Shown piece by piece: positions 55,664 to 64,000 of a stretch of 64,000 bases of DNA. Made by a program: the position numbers and the translations under genes. Positions within the stretch are counted from its first letter, which is position 1. Each line of letters begins with the position of its first letter. This DNA comes from Pseudoxanthomonas beigongshangi (lineage in GTDB: Bacteria > Pseudomonadota > Gammaproteobacteria > Xanthomonadales > Xanthomonadaceae): the NCBI RefSeq assembly GCF_016820515.1, contig NZ_JADHDV010000011.1, positions 62,001 through 126,000 of the forward strand, given 5' to 3'. Under the pieces are notes generated by a model. It was not told the DNA's origin, made no database searches, and was given only the letters and a program-made list of their open reading frames with translations.

Positions 55664-55691
55664 TGAAAAAGGCCGGCGCCGTGCGCCGGCC
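55664..55691 (-). terminator. Rho-independent terminator between the two permease genes
   Basis: On the minus strand GGCCGGCGC-ACG-GCGCCGGCC followed by TTTTT, 12 bases after the stop of paralog 2. Confidence 0.88.
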
Positions 55692-55702
55692 CGTTCGGGC
55701 CC

Positions 55703-57175
55703 TCAGGCCTTCTGCCGCAGTTTGCTGTGGTGGTAGCCGTAGCTGAAATAGATCAGCAGGCCGAACACGGTCCAGCCGACGAAGATCGGCCAGTGCTCCA
55801 CGAAGGGCTGCCAGAACAGATACAGGCAGGCGAGCGCGCCCACGGGGCAGATGATGTTCGCCAGCGGCACGCGGAACGGGCGCGGCAGTTCGGGGCGGGT
55901 ATAGCGTAGTACCAGCACGCCGATGCAGACGGTGGCAAAGGCCAGCAGGGTGCCCATCGACACCAGCTCGCCCAGCACGTTGAGCGGCATCAGGCCGGCC
56001 AGGATGGCGGCGAGCACGCCGACGATGATCGTGCCGACGTAGGGCGTGCGGAACTTGGGATGGACCTTGCCGAACAGCTTCGGCATCAGGCCGTCCTTGG
56101 ACATGCTGTAGAAGATGCGCGGCTGCGCCATCAGCATCACCAGGATCACCGAGGACAGGCCGGCGATGGCGCCGATTTCCACCGCGGTCTTCAGCCACGA
56201 CAGATCCGGGAACGCTTCCAGCGCGGTCGCCACCGGCTTGGGCGTGCCCAGCAGGCTGTAGTGGGTCATGCCGGTCAGCACCGCGCACACCACGATGTAG
56301 ATGACCGTGCAGATCGCCAGCGAGCCGAGAATGCCGATCGGCATGTCGCGCTGCGGGTTCTTGGCCTCGCCGGCGGCGGTGGAGACCGCGTCGAAACCGA
56401 TGTAGGCGAAGAACACGATCGCCGCGGCGCGGGTCACGCCCTCGAAGCCGAACTTGCCCGGGCCTTCGTTCGGCGGAATGAACGGGGTCCAGTTGGCCGG
56501 ATCGATGTGCTGCAGGCCGAAACCGACGAACAGGCAGATGACGGTGACCTTGATCGCCACCACGATCGCATTGACGAACGCGGACTGGGTGATGCCGACG
56601 TAGCAAAGGCCGCTGATGGCGGCGACGATCAGGATCGCCGGCAGGTTGAACAGGCTGCCGGTGGAAACGAAGTCGGTGCCGTTCCAGTCGATCGGCGCCT
56701 GGGTGAGCTGCATCGGGAAAGGCAGGTGCAGCGTGGTGGTGATGAAGCTGACCAGGTAACCCGACCAGCCCACCGCGACGGTGGAGGAGGCGAACAGGTA
56801 CTCCAGCACCAGGCACCAGCCGATGAACCAGGCGACGAATTCGCCCAGGGTGGCATAGGAGTAGGAATAGGCGCTGCCCGACACCGGCATCAGCGCGGCG
56901 AATTCGGCATAGCACAGGCCGGCCAGGGCGCAGGCGAAACCGGCCAGCACGAAGCTCAGCATGATGGCCGGACCGGCATGGTTGGCCGCCGCCTGGCCGG
57001 TGAGCACGAAGATGCCCGCGCCGATGACCGCACCGACGCCCAGCATGGTCAGGTGCTTCGCTGTCAGGGTCCGTTTGAGGGTGGCCTCGCCATCGAGGCT
57101 GCCTTCGAAGGGTTCACCGGCATCCACATGGCCGGCCGGTTCGACCGGCTTGACCCTGAACAAAGATTTGAGCAT
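55703..57175 (-). CDS. APC-family amino acid permease, paralog 2
   Basis: 490 aa from ATG 57175 (MLKSLFRVKPVEPAG), preceded by GGGGAAG. Same group as paralog 1: LTMLGVGAVIGAGIFVLTGQ, LCYAEFAALMPVSGSAYSYS, FFAYIGFDAVSTAAGEAKNP. An extra N-terminal segment of about 25 residues precedes helix 1. C-terminal ends of both proteins share SYGYHHSKLR/LYGHRHSKLR, so they are a tandem duplication. An ATG 16 codons upstream is unlikely since it lacks a ribosome site. Confidence 0.9.
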   Translation of the reverse strand: MLKSLFRVKPVEPAGHVDAGEPFEGSLDGEATLKRTLTAKHLTMLGVGAVIGAGIFVLTGQAAANHAGPAIMLSFVLAGFACALAGLCYAEFAALMPVSGSAYSYSYATLGEFVAWFIGWCLVLEYLFASSTVAVGWSGYLVSFITTTLHLPFPMQLTQAPIDWNGTDFVSTGSLFNLPAILIVAAISGLCYVGITQSAFVNAIVVAIKVTVICLFVGFGLQHIDPANWTPFIPPNEGPGKFGFEGVTRAAAIVFFAYIGFDAVSTAAGEAKNPQRDMPIGILGSLAICTVIYIVVCAVLTGMTHYSLLGTPKPVATALEAFPDLSWLKTAVEIGAIAGLSSVILVMLMAQPRIFYSMSKDGLMPKLFGKVHPKFRTPYVGTIIVGVLAAILAGLMPLNVLGELVSMGTLLAFATVCIGVLVLRYTRPELPRPFRVPLANIICPVGALACLYLFWQPFVEHWPIFVGWTVFGLLIYFSYGYHHSKLRQKA

Positions 57176-57321
57176 TCGCGACTTCCCCGGAGTTGGCGAC
57201 CGGTCTTGGCCGGTGCCTGTCATTTGGCGGTCACGGGTGTGTGGGTCACCCGCACGGAAGCGCTGTACCTTGCCAAAGCGAGCCGGGGATCACAAGCGCG
57301 GATGCAGCACGGGGAGGGATA

Positions 57322-57921
57322 ATGGCGGCGAGCATCATTCTCCGCATAACTGAACAGGGCAGGCGCGTGTTTGAATCACCGTTGATGGAACAATTGCAGG
57401 TCTATCGGGCGCGCTGGCCCGAGGAGGCCGCGGTCGTGGAGGACTTCCTCGAACTGCTGGCGGATTCGCGCAATCCGTTCCTGCGCGAACGCCTGGAGGG
57501 GCATTTCACCGGCGGCGCCTGGCTGGTCAGCGCCGACGGCCGGCGCACCCTGCTGACCCACCACCGCAAGCTGGCGCGCTGGCTGCAACTGGGCGGCCAT
57601 GCCGACGGCGACACCGACATGGGCCAGGTCGCGCTGAAGGAAGCCGAGGAGGAATCCGGCTTGCCGGATCTGAAGCTGGACGACACCGCCATCTTCGATC
57701 TGGACCGGCACTGGATTCCGGAACGCAAGGATGTGCCGGGACACTGGCACTACGACGTCCGCTACGTGATTCGCGCCGGCGCGGACGAACGCTACGTGGT
57801 TAGCGAGGAATCGCTGGACCTGGCTTGGCGCGAGATCGCGCCGATCGCCGACGAGCCCGACGAATCGCTAAGCCGGATGGCGCGCAAGTGGCTCGCCGCC
57901 CAGGCGCAGGCCGGGGCCTGA
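57322..57921 (+). CDS. NUDIX hydrolase
   Basis: 199 aa; GGGGAGGG before ATG 57322. The NUDIX box reads GGHADGDTDMGQVALKEAEE-ESGL: the REUXEE core is KEAEEE, Arg replaced by Lys, and the usual upstream Glu by Asp, still plausible for Mg binding. N-terminal helices (MEQLQVYRARWPEEAAVVED, FLELLADSRNPFLRERLEGH) precede it. Cleaves a nucleoside diphosphate-X compound; substrate not deducible. Divergent from the permease gene. Confidence 0.83.
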   Translation: MAASIILRITEQGRRVFESPLMEQLQVYRARWPEEAAVVEDFLELLADSRNPFLRERLEGHFTGGAWLVSADGRRTLLTHHRKLARWLQLGGHADGDTDMGQVALKEAEEESGLPDLKLDDTAIFDLDRHWIPERKDVPGHWHYDVRYVIRAGADERYVVSEESLDLAWREIAPIADEPDESLSRMARKWLAAQAQAGA

Positions 57922-58010
57922 TCGACCGTTGACGATTGAATCGCGCGTCGCGGCCTGGACGCGCGGCCGATGGTTTTGCCGGGAGACATCGGTGGTGGAA
58001 GGCCCCGCGC

Positions 58011-58694
58011 TCAGCTGCGCGCCACCACCTCGTCGATATGCCGCAGCAGATCGGCCGGATCCTCGTAGACACGGAACGCGCCCGAGCGCTCCAGTTCCTC
58101 CTGGCCGTAGCCACCGGACAGCAGGCCCACGCCAAGCGCGCGGGCGCGCTGGGCGGCCAGCATGTCCCAGATGCTGTCGCCGATCACCAGCGAGCGGGTG
58201 ATGTCCACGCCCAGCCGATCGGCGGCGGCGATGAACAGATCCGGATCCGGTTTGGCATGGCGCACCAGATCGCGGGTGATCACCGGCACCTGCGCCGGAT
58301 CCACCCCCAGTGCATGCAGGTTGTGCGCGGCGGTCTCCATCCGGCCGCTGGTGGCGATGCCCCAGGGGATGCCCTGTTCGGTCAGGAACGCCAGCAATTC
58401 GCGCGCGCCCGGCAGAGGCTGCACCGCGCGCTGTTCCGATTGCCGCGAATACGCCTCGGCGTGCCAGCGGCGCAGGCGATCCAGCCGATCCTCGGTGATG
58501 TCCAGGCCGGTCTCGCGCAGCAGGATGTGGGTGAACAGGCCGCCGCTCATGCCGATCTTGCGATGAATCCGCCACACCGACAGATCCACGCCCTCGCGAT
58601 CGAGGGCTTCCTTCCACGCCAGCACGTGCTGGTAGACGCTGTCCACCAGCGTGCCATCGAGATCGAACAGGAATGCGGTATCCGCGCGGGCCAT
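58011..58694 (-). CDS. HAD hydrolase, phosphatase type (Gph/YbiV-like)
   Basis: 227 aa. FLFDLDGTLVDSVYQHV (nucleophile and acid Asp), IATSGRM (motif II Ser/Thr), RHAKPDPDLFIAAADRLG (motif III Lys) and VIGDSIWDMLAA (motif IV Asp pair). A helical cap lies at about 20-85. Probably a phosphoglycolate- or sugar-phosphatase. Good GGAGGAG before the ATG. Follows serA by 86 bases with two similar hairpins between them. Confidence 0.85.
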   Translation of the reverse strand: MARADTAFLFDLDGTLVDSVYQHVLAWKEALDREGVDLSVWRIHRKIGMSGGLFTHILLRETGLDITEDRLDRLRRWHAEAYSRQSEQRAVQPLPGARELLAFLTEQGIPWGIATSGRMETAAHNLHALGVDPAQVPVITRDLVRHAKPDPDLFIAAADRLGVDITRSLVIGDSIWDMLAAQRARALGVGLLSGGYGQEELERSGAFRVYEDPADLLRHIDEVVARS

Positions 58695-58701
58695 CGTTTT
58701 T

Positions 58702-58769
58702 CTCCTCCGGAAACGTTGCGAGCGGCCAGTAGCCGCTTCAAAACGATGCGGGCGGCCAGTGGCCGCCCG
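58702..58769 (-). repeat. Duplicated hairpin between serA and the HAD gene
   Basis: On the minus strand, GGGCGGCCACTGGCCGCCCG-CATCGTTTTG is followed by AGCGGCTACTGGCCGCTCG-CAACGTTTC. The two units align closely. The first (58769-58749) has an 8-bp perfect stem and a short T-run and could partly terminate after serA. Confidence 0.55.
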
Positions 58770-58780
58770 CGGGAATGAAC

Positions 58781-60022
58781 TCAGTACAGGATGCGCGTCC
58801 GCAAGGTACCGGGAATCGCCGACAGCGCGTCCTTCAACTCGGCGCTCTGCTCCTCGGTCGCGGTGACGTCGATCACCACGTAGCCGACCTTGGGATCGGT
58901 GCGCAGGAACTGGCCGTCGATGTTGACGTTGTGCTTGCTGAAGATTTCGTTGATCTGCGACAGCACGCCCGGCACATTGCGGTGGATATGCAGGATCCGG
59001 CGACTGCCGTCGTGGCCGGGCAACGTGACCTCGGGGAAGTTGACCGCCGACAGGGTCGATCCGTTGTCGCTGTAGCGCACCAGCTTGGCCGCCACTTCCA
59101 CGCCGATATTGTCCTGCGCTTCCAGCGTGCTGCCGCCGACGTGCGGGGTCAGGATCACGTTGTCGATACCGCGCAGCGGCGATTCAAAGGCCTCCGCATT
59201 GCCCTTGGGTTCGACCGGGAAGACGTCCACCGCCGCGCCGCCGACCGCGCCGGACCTCAATGCCGCGGTCAGCGCATCGATGTCGACCACGGTGCCGCGC
59301 GAGGCGTTGATCAGGTGCGCGCCGTGTTTCATCTTCGCGATCTGCGTGGCGCCGAACATGCCCTGGGTCGCGGCGGTCTCCGGCACGTGCAGGGTCACCA
59401 CGTCGCTGCGCGCAAGCAGATCGTCCAGGCTGGTGGCAGAGCGCGCGTTGCCCAGCGAGAGCTTGGTTTCGATGTCGTGGAAGATCACGTTCATGCCGAT
59501 CGCCTCGGCCAGCACGCCCACCTGGGTGCCGATATGGCCATAGCCGATGATGCCGAGCGTCTTGCCGCGCGCCTCGTGGCTGCCGGCGGCCGACTTGGAC
59601 CAGCCGCCGCGATGGCATTCGGCGTTCTTCTGCGGGATGCCGCGCATCAGCATGATCGCCTGCGCGATCACCAGCTCGGCCACGCTGCGGGTATTGGAAT
59701 AGGGCGCGTTGAACACCGGGATGCCGGCCAGCTCGGCCGCTTCCAGATCCACCTGGTTGGTGCCGATGCAGAAGCAGCCCACCGCGATCAACCGGCGCGC
59801 ATGCGACAGCACGTCCCCGGTCAGGTGGGTGCGCGAACGGATGCCGATGATGTGGGCCTCGGCGATGCGCTGCTTGAGCTCGTCCTCCGACAGCGACTTG
59901 TCGTGGAAATCGATCTGCGTGTATCCGGCGGCGCGGAAGGTTTCCACGGCGGTCTGGCTCACTCCCTCCAGCAACAGCACGCGGATGTCCTGCTTCGGAT
60001 AGGAGGTCTTCTTGGTCGACAT
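58781..60022 (-). CDS. serA: D-3-phosphoglycerate dehydrogenase
   Basis: First step of serine synthesis, NAD-dependent. 413 aa, the E. coli-like form with a C-terminal ACT domain (about 335-413, NFPEVTLPGHDG, HRNVPGVLSQINEIFS). Rossmann motif LGIIGYGHIGTQVGVLAE; catalytic residues in RSRTHL, NASRGTVVDIDAL and LTPHVGGSTLEAQ. Serine feedback through the ACT domain and the known side activity on 2-ketoglutarate are family traits. Divergent from the 2-hydroxyglutarate dehydrogenase gene. Confidence 0.96.
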   Translation of the reverse strand: MSTKKTSYPKQDIRVLLLEGVSQTAVETFRAAGYTQIDFHDKSLSEDELKQRIAEAHIIGIRSRTHLTGDVLSHARRLIAVGCFCIGTNQVDLEAAELAGIPVFNAPYSNTRSVAELVIAQAIMLMRGIPQKNAECHRGGWSKSAAGSHEARGKTLGIIGYGHIGTQVGVLAEAIGMNVIFHDIETKLSLGNARSATSLDDLLARSDVVTLHVPETAATQGMFGATQIAKMKHGAHLINASRGTVVDIDALTAALRSGAVGGAAVDVFPVEPKGNAEAFESPLRGIDNVILTPHVGGSTLEAQDNIGVEVAAKLVRYSDNGSTLSAVNFPEVTLPGHDGSRRILHIHRNVPGVLSQINEIFSKHNVNIDGQFLRTDPKVGYVVIDVTATEEQSAELKDALSAIPGTLRTRILY

Positions 60023-60208
60023 TGCGGCGGGCGCGAGGTGGCGGGGAAGGGCTTTCCACTATGCCAGAAGCGGCGCGCCTTTGCTGCATCGCCACATGCC
60101 CCGGAACGCTGGTTCCCAAATGGTTTCGGCTGCAACCGGCGCGCCGTCTGGACGCGCCGCAGCATCGCTGGCACGCTGGCGTTCCCCCGATGCCGTCCGT
60201 ACGAATCA

Positions 60209-61600
60209 ATGACCGATCCGCGTTTGCAGGCGCTGCAGCAGGCCGTGCCCGAGTTGCGCCTGACCACCGAAGCCGCCGAGCTGGAACATTACGGCCGCGA
60301 CTGGACCCGCCGCTGGACGCCGGCGCCGCTGGCGATCGCGCTGCCGGCCACAGTGGAGGAAGTGCAGGCCATCGTGCGCTGGGCCAACGAAAACGGCGTG
60401 GCGGTGGTGCCGTCCGGCGGCCGCACCGGCCTGTCCGGCGGCGCGGTGGCGGCCAACGGCGAACTGGTGCTCAGCCTGGAGCGGATGAACAAGGTGCTGG
60501 CCTTCGACGCGGTCGATCGGACCCTGACGGTGCAGCCGGGCATGGCGCTGGAGGCGGTGCATAACGTTGCCCGCGAACACGGACTGGTCTACCCGGTCGA
60601 TTTCGCCGCGCGCGGTTCCTGTTCGATCGGCGGCAACATCGCCACCAACGCCGGCGGCATCCGGGTCATCCGTTACGGCAACACCCGCGAATGGATCGCC
60701 GGCCTCAAGCTGGTGACCGGCACCGGCGAATTGCTGGATCTCAATCGCGGGCTGATCAAGAACTCCAGCGGCTACGATCTGCGCCAGCTCGTCATCGGCT
60801 CGGAGGGCACCCTGGGCGTCGTGGTCGAGGCCACCCTGCGGCTGACCGACCCGCCGCCGCCGACCAACGTGATGCTGCTGGCGCTGCCCTCGTTCGAGGT
60901 GCTGATGCGGGTGTTCGCCGAGTTCCGCGCGCGCCTGCAACTGGAAGCCTTCGAGTTCTTCACCGAGCGGGCGCTCGAGCACGTGCTGGCGCACGGCGCG
61001 CAGCCGCCGTTCGCGGAAGTCCATCCCTATTACGTGGTCACCGAATTCGCGATCGGCGACGAGGCGAAGGAAACGGCGGCGATGGCCGCGTTCGAGGCCT
61101 GCCTGGAGCAGGGCTGGGTCAGCGACGGCGTGATCAGCCAGAGCGACGCCCAGGCCGCCCAGCTGTGGCGCCTGCGCGAGGGCATCACCGAGGCGCTGGC
61201 GCGCTACAAGCCGTACAAGAACGACGTGTCGGTGCGGATTTCGGCGATGCCGGCGTTCCTGGCCGAGACCCAGGCGCTGCTGGGCGATGCCTACCCGGAT
61301 TTCGAGGTGGTCTGGTTCGGCCACATCGGCGACGGCAACCTGCACATCAACGTGCTCAAGCCCGATGGCCTGGACGATGCCGAATTCGTCCGCCAGTGCG
61401 AACACGTGACCAAGCTCCTGGCGGCCTCGCTGCGGCGGCACGGCGGCAGCATTTCCGCCGAGCATGGCATCGGCCTGGTCAAGAAGCCCTACCTGGACAG
61501 CACGCGCGGCGCCGCGGAAATCGTGGTGATGCGCGGGATCAAGCGGGTGCTGGATCCGAACGGGCTGATGAACCCGGGCAAGCTGTTCGACCCGGACTGA
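60209..61600 (+). CDS. FAD-linked D-2-hydroxyglutarate dehydrogenase-type oxidase
   Basis: 463 aa. PCMH FAD domain at about 38-215 (VVPSGGRTGLSGGAV, CSIGGNIATNAGGIRVIRYG, VIGSEGTLGVV). C-terminal half with metal-binding HIGDGNLHINVLKP and SAEHGIGLVKKPYL, ending DPNGLMNPGKLF. Related to GlcD and D-lactate dehydrogenases, but the SerA neighbour suggests D-2-hydroxyglutarate: SerA makes it from 2-ketoglutarate to regenerate NAD, and this enzyme reoxidises it. That coupling is established in Pseudomonas. 186 bases separate the divergent starts. D-lactate is the main alternative. Confidence 0.88.
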   Translation: MTDPRLQALQQAVPELRLTTEAAELEHYGRDWTRRWTPAPLAIALPATVEEVQAIVRWANENGVAVVPSGGRTGLSGGAVAANGELVLSLERMNKVLAFDAVDRTLTVQPGMALEAVHNVAREHGLVYPVDFAARGSCSIGGNIATNAGGIRVIRYGNTREWIAGLKLVTGTGELLDLNRGLIKNSSGYDLRQLVIGSEGTLGVVVEATLRLTDPPPPTNVMLLALPSFEVLMRVFAEFRARLQLEAFEFFTERALEHVLAHGAQPPFAEVHPYYVVTEFAIGDEAKETAAMAAFEACLEQGWVSDGVISQSDAQAAQLWRLREGITEALARYKPYKNDVSVRISAMPAFLAETQALLGDAYPDFEVVWFGHIGDGNLHINVLKPDGLDDAEFVRQCEHVTKLLAASLRRHGGSISAEHGIGLVKKPYLDSTRGAAEIVVMRGIKRVLDPNGLMNPGKLFDPD

Positions 61601-61614
61601 CGGAACCTGCTTTT

Positions 61615-61762
61615 GTAGGAGCGACGTTAGTCGCGACCGTGCAAGGTCGGGGCAAGCGCGGTCGGCATTCAAGCGGGAAGGTCCGGGTCAAGGTCCATGA
61701 GGACCGATCCCGGCTTGGGGTGCCGGCCCGGACGACACGGTCGCGACTGACGTCGCTCCTAC
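61615..61762. repeat. REP pair (GTAG-type) in inverted order
   Basis: GTAGGAGCGACGTTAGTCGCGACCG (one palindromic REP, 61615-61639) is matched by its inverse at 61738-61762 with one mismatch in 25. Each is itself a hairpin; together they can form a 148-base cruciform. Typical REPIN layout. Confidence 0.85.
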
Positions 61763-61835
61763 AAGGAGGGATTCAGGCGATTCGGGAGATTTGCGGTAGT
61801 CTTTGCCAACCCCTGATTCGAGTGTCTTTCCGCGC

Positions 61836-62135
61836 ATGAAACGCCTGCTTGTCGCCAGCGCGCTGCTGGTCCTTTCGATTCCCGCTTTCGCCGGCAGCTT
61901 CGCCGGTTCCTCCGCCGGCGCCTCCTCGGCCGGTTCCTCCGCCTCGTCGGGCAGTTCCTCCGGCGACGACAAGGTGGTGCTGCAAGCCCGTGACGACGCC
62001 GCCAGCTTCGTGGCCAGCGAAGGCCGCATCCGCGGCGCGCGCCTGGAAGCTGCGCTGCGGCACCTGCGCGAACGCGACACGAACGCGCGCGAGGCCAGCG
62101 ACATGGCCCTGGCGCAGGCCATCCTGGCGCTGTGA
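61836..62135 (+). CDS. Secreted DUF2388-type protein
   Basis: 99 aa. Signal peptide MKRLLVASALLVLSIPAFA-GS, a Ser/Gly/Ala-rich stretch (residues 20-44), then the DUF2388-like helix pair ARDDAASFVASEGRIRGARL and EASDMALAQAILAL. Function unknown for the family. Its TGA overlaps the GTG of the next gene (GTGA), so the two are translated together. Confidence 0.78.
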   Translation: MKRLLVASALLVLSIPAFAGSFAGSSAGASSAGSSASSGSSSGDDKVVLQARDDAASFVASEGRIRGARLEAALRHLRERDTNAREASDMALAQAILAL

Positions 62136-64000
62136 ATCCGGGCGGCCGGAACCCGCGCCGCGCCGGCGCGGGCTTCCGCGCCCTGGCCCTGCTGGCGGCG
62201 CTCGCCTGCGTCGCCGGGCACGCGCAGGCATCGCCGCGCCTGCGGCTGGATTCCGCCGGTCTCCAACCCGATGAAATCGCCGCCAGCGAACGACTGCTGG
62301 CCGAGGCGGTCGCGCGACTGACACCGGCGATGCGCGCGACGCTGGATCGCGACATCCGCGTGCAGTGGAGCCCGCGCCTGGACGCGCAGGTGCATGGCCG
62401 CGCCACCGGTGATCGCCTGCTGCTCAACCGGAACCTGCTGGCTGGGCTCATGGCCTCGCCCGCAGTGGGCGAGGGCGACGGACGTCCGGCCCTGGCCGCG
62501 CTGCTGCACGAACTGGGACATTTCCTCGATCGCTCCGCGAGCGGCGCGATGTCACGGGATCCGCGCCTGCTGGATCTGGCCGGCTGGCAGATCCGCGCCA
62601 CGCCGGGCCTGACCCGGCTGATGGGGCGCCGGCGCGGCAACGATTTCCGCGAACGCAGCCCGGATCCTTACGAACTGCACAATCCCCGCGAATACGTCGC
62701 GGTGAACCTGGAGCATTTCCTGCTGGATGCCGACTACGCCTGCCGGCGACCGGCGCAGTACCGCTACTTCACGCAGCGCTGGGGGGCACCCGCGGTCGCG
62801 AGTGCGGCATGCGCGGATGGATTCGCCTACGTCGATGCGGGCGACGTGGGCGCGGGCGCGGATGCGGCGTCGGCGACCGGCGGACGGCTGGGCACGCTGG
62901 ATCCAGAACGGATCTACCAGGTGGATTACCTGCTGGCCGAAGGCAACGACGCGATGATGAGCCGCTGGGGGCACAGCATGCTGCGGCTGGTGATCTGCGC
63001 GCCAGGGCGGCCGCTCGGCCCGGATTGCCGGCTGGACCTGGAACACCACCGGGTGCTGTCGTTCCGCGCCTTCGTGGGCGATCTGCAGATTTCCAGCTGG
63101 CGTGGGCTGACCGGCCGCTATCCCTCGCGCCTGTTCGTGCTGCCGCTGGATCAGGTGATCGACGAGTACACCAAGATCGAGCTGCGCGGCCTGCAATCCG
63201 TGCCGCTGCGGCTGGAGCGCTCGGAAATCGCAACGCTGGTCGAGCGTGCCGCGCAGCTTCACTGGAGCTATGACGGCCACTACTTCTTCCTCGGCAACAA
63301 TTGCGCGGTGGAAACCTACAAGCTGCTGCGCGACGGCGCGCCCCGGCTCGGCGACGCGGATCTGGGCGGCATCACCCCGACCGGGCTGGCGCGGCGATTG
63401 CAACGCGCCGGCATCGCCGACGGGACGGTGCTGGCGGATCCGGCGCGGGCGCTGCGCGAGGGATACCGCTTCGATTCACTGCGCGAGCGTTTCCAGGGCC
63501 TGTTCGAGGTCGCCCGCGCGCGGACGGACCTGCCGCAACGCGAAGTCGAGGAGTGGCTGGCCACGTCCCCGCAACAGCGGCGTCCGTGGCTGGAACGTGC
63601 CGATCTGAAGGCGGCCGCCGCGTTGCTGGTGCTCGAACAGGCGGCGCGACGGCAGCAGGAATCGCGGTTCCGCGAGGCGTTCAAGCGTCGCTACCTGCAA
63701 TCAGGTGGCGATGAGCTGGGCGCGGCGGCCGGGACCTTGCGGACATTGCTGCGGGAAACCGCCTGGATGAGCCGCCCCGCGGATCTGCTCGAAGGCGCCG
63801 GCTATGGCTTGCCGCAGGCGGAAGAACGGACAGCGCTCCAGGCCGGCAGCGCGGCCCGGCGCGAACGCCTGCGCGATCTGGAGCGGCAGCTGGACCAGCA
63901 GGCCCGATCGCTGCTCAGTCCGGCCCAGGCCCGAGATCGCGAGGCCGTCGATGCCAACATCGCATGGCTGGGCGCGCACCTGCGCGAACTGCATCGCCAG
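62132..64000 (+). CDS. Secreted DUF4105-type protein with an N-terminal HExxH domain, 3' end outside the window
   Basis: Open from GTG 62132 to the window edge (623 codons). Signal peptide (ALALLAALACVAGHAQA-SP). Residues about 30-230 hold HELGH (His126-His130), the zinc-metalloprotease pattern. From about 260 comes the DUF4105 domain, with WGHSMLRL (His281) and FLGNNCAVETYKLL (Cys391), residues that look like a thiol-catalytic His/Cys pair. A helical Arg/Gln/Leu-rich end (about 450-623) is partly coiled coil. Envelope-located and probably hydrolytic; true substrate unknown. Confidence 0.82.
   Translation, partial: MNPGGRNPRRAGAGFRALALLAALACVAGHAQASPRLRLDSAGLQPDEIAASERLLAEAVARLTPAMRATLDRDIRVQWSPRLDAQVHGRATGDRLLLNRNLLAGLMASPAVGEGDGRPALAALLHELGHFLDRSASGAMSRDPRLLDLAGWQIRATPGLTRLMGRRRGNDFRERSPDPYELHNPREYVAVNLEHFLLDADYACRRPAQYRYFTQRWGAPAVASAACADGFAYVDAGDVGAGADAASATGGRLGTLDPERIYQVDYLLAEGNDAMMSRWGHSMLRLVICAPGRPLGPDCRLDLEHHRVLSFRAFVGDLQISSWRGLTGRYPSRLFVLPLDQVIDEYTKIELRGLQSVPLRLERSEIATLVERAAQLHWSYDGHYFFLGNNCAVETYKLLRDGAPRLGDADLGGITPTGLARRLQRAGIADGTVLADPARALREGYRFDSLRERFQGLFEVARARTDLPQREVEEWLATSPQQRRPWLERADLKAAAALLVLEQAARRQQESRFREAFKRRYLQSGGDELGAAAGTLRTLLRETAWMSRPADLLEGAGYGLPQAEERTALQAGSAARRERLRDLERQLDQQARSLLSPAQARDREAVDANIAWLGAHLRELHRQ

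Noticed and set aside
58775-60208. An N-terminal extension of about 480 codons in frame with the D-2-hydroxyglutarate dehydrogenase-like gene
   Set aside because: It lies antisense to serA and has no domain; ATG 60209 gives the normal family length.

Overview
The window is high-GC, densely coded DNA whose gene content and order point to a gammaproteobacterium of the Xanthomonadaceae (Lysobacter, Luteimonas, Pseudoxanthomonas, Stenotrophomonas, Xanthomonas). The diagnostic features are the acetylated arginine pathway (N-acetylornithine carbamoyltransferase plus a kinase-acetyltransferase fusion), a TrpR-like gene heading the his operon, a Lys/Ala/Pro-rich DksA, a large TonB receptor system, and many short GTAG-type palindromic repeats like those of Stenotrophomonas. 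The genus cannot be fixed from the sequence alone. No phage, integrase, transposase, plasmid or CRISPR signature was seen.

Layout. 1-3.4 kb: end of a secreted-protein gene, pyrC, yidD, dksA-like, a deaminase. 3.4-10.8 kb: an ECF sigma / FecR / STN-type TonB receptor module followed by two secreted proteins. 10.9-12.8 kb: a tandem pair of paralogous membrane-anchored proteins. 12.9-16.7 kb: MFS exporter, sufE, cysS, a secreted protein. 16.7-27.9 kb: a long arginine/proline operon (argF'-argG-orf-argE-argB/A-GNAT-argC-argH-cupin-yciI-proB-proA) preceded by what looks like a classical leader-peptide attenuator with Arg codons. 28-37.9 kb: an MFS transporter and pgaABCD on the minus strand, diverging across a 514-bp region with three CRP/Clp-like sites from a glycosyltransferase/outer-membrane-barrel pair. 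38-42 kb: tRNA-Pro, hisS, a five-unit repeat array, a diguanylate cyclase. 42-49.5 kb: hisR-like regulator and the complete hisGDCBHAFI(E) operon, with a palindromic operator on its promoter. 49.5-54.1 kb: a phosphoesterase, a YdeI-like protein and mtnC/mtnD/mtnB of methionine salvage. 54.2-57.2 kb: two paralogous APC amino-acid permeases. 57.3-61.6 kb: NUDIX, HAD phosphatase, serA and a divergent D-2-hydroxyglutarate dehydrogenase-type flavoenzyme. 61.6-64 kb: a REP pair, a DUF2388 protein and a DUF4105-type secreted protein running off the end.

How the genes fit together. Three amino-acid pathways dominate (Arg/Pro, His, Ser), each with its own apparent control: a predicted ribosome-mediated attenuator for arginine, a predicted TrpR-like repressor for histidine, and a dehydrogenase pair that can recycle 2-hydroxyglutarate for serine. 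A second theme is the cell surface: pga exopolysaccharide, an additional glycan synthase/porin pair, a cyclic-di-GMP synthase and a TonB-dependent signalling/uptake module. The most unusual signals are the arginine attenuator, the GT/porin operon with its shared regulatory region, the repeat family whose GTAG end supplies stop codons, and a repeat that has become the N-terminus of ArgG.
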